A stretch of 64,000 nucleotides of DNA from Amorphophallus konjac (lineage: Eukaryota; Streptophyta; Magnoliopsida; Alismatales; Araceae): assembly GCA_022559845.1 (NCBI GenBank), contig CM040128.1:228451939-228515938 (forward strand), written 5' to 3'. The notes under the pieces are model-generated. The model ran no database searches and was not told the origin of the DNA. It worked only from the letters and a program-made list of their open reading frames with translations. Below, in pieces: positions 44,828 to 54,800 of this stretch (position 1 is the stretch's first letter; every line of letters starts with the position of its first letter). The position numbers and the translations under genes are program-made.

Positions 44828-44849
44828 GTCCCACCGGGCGTGCCAGAGT
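44828..44849 (-). other. primer-binding site between two LTRs
   Basis: The minus strand reads TGGCACGCCCGGTGGGAC right after the end of LTR B (...GCGTCCACA). It differs at one position from the old Tat site at 24907-24924. Immediately beyond it LTR A begins with ACACCGAAAATCGC. Confidence 0.85.
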
Positions 44850-47800
44850 TGTGGACGCACTTTTTCCACTTGGTTATTCTCTCGTGTTGTTTATTCGTTT
44901 ATTGGGTGCATGGGCGTGCCAGTCACCGAAGTGACGATTTATTCGGGCTCCGAAGAGCCCATGGTGCGCTCGACCTGACTCCGTCAGACGATTATGTGGT
45001 TCGTGTCGGGACCGGATCCCGTCGCTCCATAAAGGTCACGACGTCATTTACATCCCTCATACGAGGGAATACCCTTGATTAATTGCCGAAATTATGGGCC
45101 CCGCGGCTGAAAAGGATAGCACTAACTGTGCGAGAGAGATGGGGGTAGATCACACTGGAGGTTGTATTAATGCCACAACTGTCGGCCATGTCGGCCACCC
45201 GTAGACCTTTTCATATTCGGACACAGGTCCGTGGCGTAGTCAAAATGAGAAAACCGAGGTAGACCCCTTCGAATGTCTGCCGAGCATGCGGCAGTTTCGA
45301 TGAGGATTCGGAAGGCATCCGGAACGAGAACCAAACCCGGTCCGATTAAGATGTCGGCCCGAGGTTAGATCAAAGCCCGGCCATATCGGGGTAATTCCCG
45401 AGACTCGGGTTCGACCCAAAGGGCGGCGTTGTTGTTCCTTTTTGCCCCGGGTCACGGGGAGAGATGGGGGCTGCAGCGTGGGCTCTGGCGTCTTTTATCT
45501 GGGGTTTTCCTAGCTATATGTTCAAGGATTTCTGATTTGACGTTCGCCGTTCGCTGCTTCTTTATGCGTTGTTCCGGACGATTTCTCTTCTTTTATTCAT
45601 TATTGTTATTACTATTACTATTTATATTTTTTTTATTACCCCTCCCGCCTCTTTTATTATGATTAATATTATACATTCGGAGTCCTTTAATTATCGTAAT
45701 TTTTATTGATTTATTCGCTATTGTTAATGCCCTTATCAGGTCATATATACGTGTATGTATATAGTGTGCCGGCGAAGGGGATAGGGCGTACCGCTGGAGG
45801 CTTGGGATGTGCCGCTGAGGGCTGAAAGGGGCGTACCGCTGAAGGCCAAAGGGCGTACCGCTGAAGGCCAAGGGGGGGGGGCGTACCGCTGAGGGCCAAT
45901 GAGAGTGTACCGCTGGGGCTTAAGAGAGTGTACCGCTGAAGGCTGGGCGTGTGTGTGCCGCTGGGGGCTGGGCAGGGAGTGTACCGCTGAAGGCTGTGTG
46001 TGTGCCGCTGGGGATTGGGCAGGGATGTACCGCTGAAGGCTGGGGGTGCGTGCCACTGAGGGTCAATCAGGGGGGAATGTGATGGAGGTTAATCCAGCTT
46101 TTAATTACCTGTTTTAAGGCTTTTCTTTTCTTCTTGTTTCAATTTGTAGACAGTGTTATACAAACTTCCCCCTTGTTTTGTTCTGTTCGGCCTATTCGGC
46201 GCCAGTCGGAAGTTCGAGTTGCCGTGCGACTAATCAGTTCGGTTCAGCTCTCGTTATGGTGCCGGCAGTGATTTGATTGGTTGTAGGGTTTCATTACTTA
46301 TTCTGTTCGTTTGTTGCTTCCTTTTGCCTCTTTTAATATCTTGTTATTTTCTCGCAAAAATTCGGCAGCATCTCCCCTTGACCCGGGGCGTAAGGGAGAT
46401 GAAGGGAACGCGCCCACATGGAGTGGCGGAACCCGACAATTGGAGGTGGGCCCCCGGGGGAGCAACACCTTTAAAGAACCTCGGAAAGCACGAAGGAAAA
46501 CAACGGGCTCGGGCTTGGCCAGCAGGTGTACCGCTGGAGACCAGGAGAGTGTACCGCTGGGGCCAGCTGGGGGTGTGCCGCTGAGGGCAGATGGGGTGTG
46601 CCGCTGAGGGCACTTGGGGGTGCACCGCTGAGGGCACTTGGGGGTGTGCCGCTGAGGGCTGGTTGAGGATGTGTCGCTGAGGGCAGAATGGATGTGCCGC
46701 TCAGGGGCCAAAGGGATGCATCGCTGAAGGTTCAAGCAGAGCGTACGAGCGGGGAGACTTGGAGGCCATTCAGGAAAAGCGAGGGGATGTGAGGCCAAGG
46801 AAGGGCTGCTGGAAATGAGTGAAAGGGGTCACCAAGTCAGGCTTCACAGGGGAGACATCACGTTGATGCAGTGGCTCGAAAGAAACCGGAGGAACGGAGA
46901 AAACGGGCAACACACCACATACATTGTGAAGGCGGGAGCAAACCAACAGAAATAGCAGGAAAGGCCCAAGGAGGGCGATTGCTTTCATTCATGGGAGGCC
47001 AAGGACCGTAGCCCTACATGCATATTACAAAAGAAAACACCCAAATGAGGCCATGGACAAAAGGAAAAGAATCCAAGACTGAGAACGGAAGGGGGAATGG
47101 AATCCAAAAGGGAAGAGAGCAATAGGGCCTAAGACATGGGCCACCGTCCCTAACCCTCTCCCCCATTACATCAAGCTCTCTCTCTCTTACTCTTGCTTCT
47201 TCCCGGTGGCCGTCGGACAGAGCTCAGGCCGGGAGGGCCTCTTCTTCTCTTCTCTCTTCTCCTCTTTCTCCTGCGTGTGTGTCTTCTACTGCCGGAGCCT
47301 CTCCCCCTCCGTGTGTTCCTCTCGATATCTCTCCCTCTCCTCCCTTTCTTTTGAAACGAAGAGGAGGGGTTTTTATACCCCGGGCGGCGGGAGCCTTCGA
47401 GCACGGCCGTCGAAGCGGGAAGTGGCCCGTGATCATGAGGTTTGACCTGCCTGTCCTGGCTGTCAGTGGACTAGGCCACGTGGCCCAACGATCGGCTGCC
47501 ACCTCCGATGGCTCCACTGCGCGCCAAGGATGTGTAGGGCATGGGCCTCACGTCGCTCGTTGAAAAAAACTTCACCACTGTGCCGTTGAAGGGCTGAACA
47601 AGCGTGCCGCTGTAGTGCCAAAAGGGCGTACCGCTGGAGCCCCGGATGGGCGTGCCGCTGAACGGCCTGAAGGGCGTGCCGCTGGGGACCCTGCAGGGTG
47701 TGCCGCCGAAGACCCCCATGGGGTGTGTCGTTGAAGACCCCCCCCTGGGGGGCGTGCCGTTGAAGACCCCCCCGGGGGGCGTGCCGTTGAAGACCCCCCA

Positions 47801-48235
47801 TGGGGGGTGTGCCGTTGAACCCCCTTGGGGGGTGTGCCGGTGAACCCCCTTGGGGGTGTGCCGGTGAACCCCCATAGGGGTGTGCCGTTGAACCCCCTTG
47901 GGGGTGTGCCGGTGAACCCCCATAGGGGTGTGCCGGCGAGCGCCCAAAAGGGGCTGTGCCGGTGAAGGCCACTGCAGGGTGTGCCGCTGAAGGGAGCGTG
48001 CCGCTGGAGGGTTCTGCCAGGGCGTGCCGTTGAAGCCTCAACTGGGCGTGCCGCTGAAGGGCTAAATGGGCGATTTTGAGCCCATTGGGAGCATGAGCTG
48101 TGGCCCATTTGATTTTCTTCGAGGCCCACGGGCTGTGGGGCCCTTTATGCTTGATTTCCCCGGGGTTTCTTCACTCGGCGCCGTTGTCGATGCTGGGCCG
48201 AGCATGACATTTAGATGTGCGATTTTCGGTGTCCA
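44850..48235 (-). repeat. Tat LTR copy B (3' LTR of the large element)
   Basis: A 3,386-bp repeat. The minus-strand start TGGACACCGAAAAT follows the PPT; the end GCGTCCACA abuts the PBS at 44845. TATA box about 47370-47377 (minus). Arrays at 45770-46075, 46525-46725 and 47575-48065. Confidence 0.92.
47575..48065. repeat. constant-word / variable-palindrome array, LTR B
   Basis: Same architecture and nearly the same order of variable segments as 44130-44660, differing by unit loss and G/C-run length. Long minus-strand frames (158-192 codons) are open in all three phases and are repeat artefacts. Confidence 0.85.
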
Positions 48236-48256
48236 CAAATGCCCCCCACCCACGGG
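48236..48256 (-). promoter_or_regulatory. polypurine tract of the Tat element
   Basis: The minus strand reads CGTGGGTGGGGGGCATTTG directly before the LTR start TGGACACC. Confidence 0.7.
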
Positions 48257-48299
48257 TAGCGTGGGCGAAGGATGAGCCGGGCGGTGCCCGTGGGTGTCC

Positions 48300-49515
48300 T
48301 CGTCTCTTCTCTCTTTGTCGATGCCGACGAGGCGTCGAGAGCAGACCTGGTTTGTTTGTTGGTCTCCTTGTTAGTACCGCCGTGGCGTCGGGAACTGAAA
48401 TAGTATGTCGGTCTCTTAGTCTCTTTATCAGTGCTGACGAGGTGTCGGGAACTGAAGCAGTATGTTGTTTCTTGGTCTCTTCATTAGTGCCGACAGGGTG
48501 CCGGGAACTGAAGTAGCTCGTTGGTCTCTTTGTCTCTTCATCAGTGCCGACGAGGCGTCGGGAACCGAAGCAGTATGTTGCTCTCTTTGTCTCTTCATCA
48601 GCGCCGACGGGGTGCCGGGAACTGAAGCAACATGTTGGTCTCTTCATCAGTGCCGACGTAGCGTCGGGAACTGAAGCAGTATGTTGGTCTCTTCATCAGT
48701 GCCGACGTGGCGTCGGGAACTGAAGCAGTATGTTGGTCTCTTCATCAGTGCCGACAGGATGTCGGGAACTGACATGATATGGTGATCTCTTTTGTCTCTT
48801 CGCCAGTGCCGACAGGATGCCGGGACCTGACATGATATGTTGGTCTCTTGGTCTCTTGGTCTCTTTGCCAGTACCGACAGGATGCCGGGAACTGACCTGG
48901 TTTGTTGATCTCTTAGTCTCTCGGTCTCTTCGCCGGTGCCGACAGGACGTCGGGGACTGACCCGATTTATTGTCTCTTAGTCTCTTCGCCAGTGCCGACA
49001 GGACGTCGGAACTGGCCTGGTTTGTTGTCTCTTAGTCTCTTGGTCTCTTCGCCAGTGCCGACAGGACATCGGGGACTGACCCGATTTGTTGTCTCTTAGT
49101 CTCTTCGCCAGTGCCGACAGGACGTCGGAAACTGGCCTGGTTTATTGTCTCTTAGTCTCTTGGTCTCTTCGCCAGTGCCGACAGGACGCCGGGAACTGAC
49201 ATGCTTTGTTGATCTCTTAGTCTCTTCGCCAGTGCCGACAGGATGCCGGGAACTGACATGCTTTGTTGTCTCTTAGTCTCTTGGTCTCTTCGCCAATGCC
49301 GACAGGACGCCGGGAACTGACATGCTTTGTTGATCTCTTAGTCTCTTCGCCAGTGCCGACAGGATGCCGGGAACTGACATGCTTTGTTGTCTCTTAGTCT
49401 CTTGGTCTCTTCGTCAGTGCCGACAAGATGTCGGGAACTGACTTGGTTTATTGTCTCTTGGTCTCTTCGTCAGTGCCGACGGGGAGTCGGGAGCTGACTT
49501 GGTTTGTTGATCTCT
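48300..49515. repeat. array of about 20 hairpin units (3' region of the Tat element)
   Basis: Units of roughly 50-65 bp: a 'gtctcttagtctcttcg' spacer plus a hairpin such as CCAGT-G-CCGAC...GTCGG-AA-ACTGG. Some units have TCAGT with ACTGA and others GCCAGT with ACTGGC, so outer stem pairs change together. Spacer length alternates because the 'gtctctt' word itself is repeated one to three times. Confidence 0.88.
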
Positions 49516-49559
49516 TTTGTCTCTTTTCTTTCTCTCTTCTTTTTGAACCACATTACCGA

Positions 49560-49690
49560 TACAAGCGCCCTTTCGGGTTTTCGCCGGTACCGGCCCCCCC
49601 TTGCTTTTGCCCACGCGCCCTTTCGGGTTTTCACGTGGCGGGGTACCCAATTTTGCCCGTAGCGCCCTTTCGGGTTTTCGCCACAGCCGG
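49560..49690. repeat. three copies of GCGCCCTTTCGGGTTTTC
   Basis: The word occurs at about 49565, 49615 and 49662, each followed by CGCC or CACG and a GC-rich spacer. CGCCCTTTCGGG can form a small hairpin. Confidence 0.8.
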
Positions 49691-49807
49691 GTTGTTGCCA
49701 TTTTTGCCCTTGTCCCGGCGTAGGGACAAGTCCGGCGGGGCATCTCCATTTTTAACCCCATTTTATTTTCTCTTTTTTTTTTGACGAGTGAGTGATATGC
49801 GTGTGTA

Positions 49808-50085
49808 GGCTAGGGCACGAAGCCTTGCGCCGGAAGATAAGGTTCACTCGTTGGCAAGAATGGAATGCCCGCGCAACGGGGGAATCTGTGCCGATTCGGA
49901 CGTAGGGTCCATAATGGCAATATTGTGCGGAGTGGGTGGCTAGGGCACGGGGCCTTGCGCCAGAAAGGGATTTATTCGTTGGCAAGAGGTTAATGCCAAC
50001 GCAAGGATAGGGGTTCTACCGATCCGGGCGTAAGGCCTGCGATGGCGATTTTATATAATGTGGGTGGTGGCTGAGGCCCGAGGCG
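49808..50085. repeat. tandem duplication of a ~130-bp unit
   Basis: The order CTAGGGCACG, GCCTTGCGCC, GTTGGCAAGA, AATGCC, CGCAA, GCCGATTCGG or ACCGATCCGG, then GATGGCGAT or AATGGCAAT occurs twice (49808-49939 and 49940-50066), with the beginning of a third copy. Confidence 0.75.
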
Positions 50086-50308
50086 ATAAGCCAGGGACGG
50101 GCTTATTATTTTTTTTTGCAGGGGAACGGCACCATTTCAAAGGTGGCCGTGTGCAGAGGTAAAGTTGTTTTGCTTGTATGGACGCCCGCATGACCAGGAT
50201 TGTGGGGATGGAATGTTTTCCCCGGGGACATTTATTACTGGACGTTACCGGCTTACTCCTCCACGTATGTGAGCGGATGAGTGTGTAAAGGGGTGTCAGT
50301 GTGTGGGT

Positions 50309-50343
50309 ACATATATACATATATGTATATATATATATATACA
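50309..50343. repeat. AT/TATATA microsatellite
   Basis: An alternating (AT)n stretch with ACATATAT words. Confidence 0.85.
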
Positions 50344-50379
50344 TTTATTTATTTTAATATCTTACATATATTTTGCTTC

Positions 50380-50694
50380 CCCTTCTTTTATTTTCTCCTT
50401 TTCTTCTCTCCTTTTTATCTCTATTTTTCGTGTCTCTCTTTTATCTTCTCTTCTCCCTTTTTATTTCCACGTCCCCCTCTTCTCCCCTTTTCATTTTCTT
50501 TCCCTCTTCTTTTTTTTTCTATTCATTTTCTTTTCTTCCCCTTTTTCCTCTTTCTTCCCTTTTATTCTCCCCCTTTCTTCTTATTTATTCTTTCTTTTAT
50601 TCTTTCTTTCTTTCTCTCTTCTTTTTTCTTTTCTTTTTTTCTTTCTCTCTCTTTTTTTTCCTTTTTTTTTCTCTTCTTTTTTTCTATATAAAAA
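50380..50694 (+). promoter_or_regulatory. candidate promoter of the antisense PMD gene: pyrimidine tract plus TATA box
   Basis: About 300 bp almost purely of C and T on the plus strand end in TATATAAAAAGGGG (TATA core 50685-50694). Pyrimidine patches next to TATA boxes are common in plant core promoters. Transcription would start near 50720, about 1.1 kb upstream of the PMD ATG at 51805, consistent with a leader intron ending at 51800. Ser/Phe/Leu-rich frames inside the tract are low complexity and not annotated. Confidence 0.6.
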
Positions 50695-51079
50695 GGGGAG
50701 CGGGGGACTTCAAACGGTCAGCCCGTTCGAATCCCCCCCCTCTCTCATCTTCCCTCTTTCCCTCTCTTTGGCGACCGAGCGGACGGGAGCCCCGCCCCCT
50801 CGCCACTCCTCTTCTTCTCCGGGCACGGCCGCCGTTGCTGCCGTCGTCGTGGTGAGGACGCCTCCGTGGAGCCCCCCCCCCTTTTTTTCTCGTCTTCCCC
50901 TTCCTCTCCCCCTCTCCCCTGTTCTTCCTTCTTCGTCTTCGGGTAGCTGTGAGGTCGGGGGAGCCCTAGGCTCCCCACCGTTTTCTTCCTCTCCCCATCC
51001 CCCTCCTTCCCCTTTCCTTCCACCATTTTTTTTGGTTCCCTCCCTTCTTCTTCTTCGTTCTTCGTCTTCTTCTCCGGCG

Positions 51080-51530
51080 TCGTGGAGGGGCGACGGCCGG
51101 AGCGTGCCGGGGAGCGGCGGTTAGAGCGCGCCGGTGAAGACGCCTCAGGGCGTGCCGGGGAGAGGCTCCCCGGGTGCACCGGTGAACAGGGTAGGAGGTG
51201 TGCCGGGGAGCGGTCCCCCCTGGCGGGTAGTGTGCCGGGGAAGCTCCCGTGCGCAGCGTGTCGGGGAAGAGGCCCAAGGGCGTGCCGGTGAGGGGCCCGT
51301 CTGGGCGTGCCGGTGAGGGACGCCTGGGGGCGTGCCGGGGAAGCCATGCACCGAGCGTGCCGGGGAAGGGGCCCGTCTGGGCGTGCCGGGGAAGGGTTAG
51401 AGGGGCCGTGCCGGGGAAGGCCTCTAGGGGCGTGCCGGTGAAGGCACCCCAGGGTGTACCGGTGAGGGCAACTGCAGGGTGTGCCGGGGAAGGGCACTGG
51501 GCAGTGCACCGGTGAGGGTCTCCAGGGGGA
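51080..51530. repeat. GTGCCGGGGAAG-word array in the PMD leader
   Basis: About 18 units of GTGCCGGGGA or GTGCCGGTGA followed by short variable palindromes, for example GCACTGGGCAGTGC, ACGCCTGGGGGCGT, GCCCGTCTGGGC and GCCCAAGGGC. Same construction as the LTR arrays but with a different constant word, and outside the LTR. Confidence 0.85.
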
Positions 51531-51804
51531 GTTTTTAGCTTAAGGAAGAGGACTCCTTCGATCGGCGGACTTCTGGTGTTGCCTCTCGGGGCCCACCATG
51601 CTTTGTTGGGGCCGTCACTCCTTGTGGACGCGCACCCGTGTTTTCCCTTACGCCTCTGGCCTAGGGGAAACTCTGCCAAAATTTCGTCAGAAATTGGCAA
51701 TATTTTGTTCATTTGACTTGTAGCAAAGCCCTTCTTTTACAGTCTTTCACTTCCTTTTGCATGTGGCTTATCCTGATCTCCTGTTTATGTATCTTTGCAG
51801 ATAA

Positions 51805-54800
51805 ATGGCTGCCCCAAGTGGTTCCTCGGCTCCTGCTGCTGCTATTGGTGCTGATCTTATCCCACGGGGCCCGGTACCAGCAGTTACCTGGTTAAATGTA
51901 GAGGACCTAGACCGAGAGCATGCAGAAATAGCCGCTTTGGCAGAGTCATCCGAGTCCGACGGGGAGACCATGGATTTCCAGAGGCTTGCCAGAGTTGACA
52001 GCGGCTTCACATTTGACCGGGTCACCGGGGAGTACAGGAAGGACTTCCCGAAGGACAGACACCTGGTTCGATTTCTGAAGCATTTTCGCTCGCGGGAAGG
52101 GCGAGACTTCCGGGTTGTGAAGAAGGCCGAGCAGGCTATATTACTGGCCCGGGATAGCTTATTGTACAGCGTTCCCCGAAGTATCCCGATGTACCTGGTG
52201 GGAGAAGCCCGGGAGTGGAAGCCAGTTCTGGGGATCGAGGGGGTGCTGCCGACCGAAGACAAGCTGGTGCGGGCGCCTCAGTTTACTCCGGCAAGATGGG
52301 ACTTGTCTGCCGGGAAGGTGTACAACGAGGCGCCTCGGTTCGGCCTATTCTTGGCTCCCCTGAAGTGGGGCTACAGAGAAGAGCCCTTCATCTTGGACTG
52401 TTTGGCCATCAGATTCAAGTATGATTTATCACTGGGCTGGTTCGGGGAGATGAAGCTTCAGGATGCCCACACCTTCCGGGAGAGGGCGGTGGAGTTCACG
52501 GAGCATGTGCTGTTCAACTATGCTCCTTTGCTGGTCCGGGTCGGCATTTATCACAGCGTGTACGCCTCCCGATATGGCTACCCCATTTCCAAGGGCCTCT
52601 GTTGCGGCATGATAGAGGTGTTCAGTGCAGCGACTAACACCTTCTACACGGCGGAGGGCGAGACTTCTCTGGATTTATGGAGTCTCAGCCAGCTGAGCGG
52701 CCTGCCCATCGACGGGGAGCCTTATGAGGAAGTATGCCTCCCCGACCTGATCAAGGACGAGACTAACGGGGATGGCTACTATTCTCTTGGGTACTCATAC
52801 CGGTATCTGATGAAGGCGTACCGGGAACTATACCAGGCATCGCACAAGGGGAAGCAGCCCGCCCGCGGGGACAGGAAGAGGGTGCGCATGCCCCTGTGGC
52901 TGGAGTATTTTTTCGACGGGCCGAAGCGGTACGAGGAATTCCCCTGCGTCGGTACTGCCGTGGCTCCCAAGAAACGCGCGAAGCCGAAGCTCGACGTGAA
53001 GATCCCGTCCAGAGGGCGTCGGAGCGGCCCTAACCCGATGGGCTTGGATCCCCAGACCCACTGCGCCGCCTATCTCACGTACTGGCTATGCTCGTTTGCC
53101 ATGCCGTACGGCGACGAGACAGTTATCCGGCCGGATGCCATCTACCCGGCGTGCCAGATGGCGTGGGGGATCAAGCTTTCTCTGTGCCCGGCGACCCTCT
53201 GTTTAATTTACAAGGCCTTGGGGGATATCAGCACGCACCAGTTTCCGCGGCAGGCCCGGTATGTGTGCCCACTGCACTTCTTCAACGCGTGGGTCTGTTC
53301 GCTATTCCCGGAGTTTGCCCCGCGAGTTCTCCAGGATTGGGGGCTGATACCGAGGATGCTGGAATTTGCCAGCGCCGAGCCTGGCTCCGCCTCCATGCGG
53401 ATGTATGATATCCGGGGCCGGTTAACAACGGTCCCCCGGGATGCAGTCGGGTCTATTCATTTCTGGACTCTGGCGGCGCATTCGAGCCCTCTGGTGAACA
53501 ACAAGAGGGAGTGTAAAGACGACCAGGTGGAGAAGTACGCCCACCCTATCAGCCAGGAGAATGTGATTCGCCCGCTGCTGGAGCCGGAGCTGAGGGATTG
53601 GGCGCTGTCAATACGCCCGAGCGTGCTGGTGTTCAGGAAAGGGGAGAACGTGTTGCTGGAGCCGTACTACCCCTTCCGGTTCGGTCGCAATTTCGGGTAT
53701 GACCAGCATATCCCTGCTTATCACGCACAGTTCGGCTTGCCTTCGCGGAACGTCCGGGGGAGCTCAGTTCCTGAGCACGCCAGGAGCTGGTGGGACTTCT
53801 TCCACCGAGCGGACTCCGCCTCCTTCAGAGTACCGGCCCCGGGTCGTGTTCCCCGAGTGACCCAAGATTATATAAAGTGGTGGAATGCCCGGACGGCTTT
53901 CTATCGGTTGCACAAAACCGATTGTTGGGATGGCGCCGAAAGGAGGTTCCTCAGCCGGCAGCCAGTGCCAGTACTTGATATTGAGCCAGATCATCTTCTT
54001 CGGCTCAAGAATAGGCAGGAGAAGGAGGTGGCAGCATATCTGGCGGCTCGCTGGGAAGCCCGGGATAAGAGGCCGACGCCGAAGGTGGAGCTACCCCCGG
54101 TGGCCAAGGATGACTACGAGAAGACGCTGCGGGACTTGTGCCGGGTGGGGAGCGACCGTCTGGAGCTCATCAACTACCCATTCCCCATAGAGGAAGAGGG
54201 GACTCCTGCCAAGAGCTGGCGCCCAGAGAGGGACTTGGCCTGCCTGTACCGCACGTTCATAAGGCGGGAGGAAAGGAAGCCCGAGAACTATAAGGATACC
54301 ACGTGGCTATATGTCCTTCTCCGGGTAAATGGGATGAAGATTGAAGATGTGACGGCCTCCATCCTGGGCAAGCGCCTGCACATCCCTTATTATTATGCTG
54401 ATGGGTGGGGCATAGACCACTTCAATCTTTTCTGTCACCTCTCTTCCAAGAAGCACGCGGATCTGGCCAACCTCACGGACCGGTGTCAAACCATTGAGGA
54501 CGTTTGCTGGCTAGTCCGGGAGGCGGCACGTCGGGACAAGGAGACGTCCCTGAGCTACTGGCCGATCACGCTGCGGCTGTACACTGGCCCTCATGGTACT
54601 CAGTTCCCCCTTGCTCTTCGGTTTTGTCCCTTAGCGCTGCGGCCTTTACGGTGGGTTAGGTACTAATGGTATATGCATGTTCGTTCTTTCCCCTCTTTTC
54701 TTTGCAGACCATCCCGACAGCACGCAGATGGCCACGTACCGGAATCTCCTCCGGCTGGTGAAGAAGCCTGCGTATTTTGAAGCAGCGCCGCTGGCCCCGA

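Larger units (their letters stand above)
41437..44833 (-). repeat. Tat LTR copy A
   Basis: About 3.4 kb, nearly identical to 44850-48235. Plus-strand start TGTGGACGCAC; at the right it runs into the PBS through GGTGTCCCA instead of the GGTGTCCA edge of copy B. Contains a minus-strand TATA box (43935-43942) and three short-repeat arrays (42345-42640, 43085-43290, 44130-44660). Frames within the arrays are open in several phases because the repeat lacks stops and are not genes. Confidence 0.92.

Noticed and set aside
44137..48129. Minus-strand frames of 135-192 codons rich in Gly, Thr, Pro and His-Arg
   Set aside because: The array word has no stop in any minus phase, so all three phases are open; lengths differ between the two LTRs by unit number.
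50281..51124. Phe/Ser/Leu-rich plus-strand frames up to 273 codons
   Set aside because: Low-complexity pyrimidine tract; the three phases overlap and none is supported by motif or start context.
50745..51712. Minus-strand frames of 248-254 codons
   Set aside because: Run across the GTGCCGGGGAAG array and repeat its translation in two phases; no domain.
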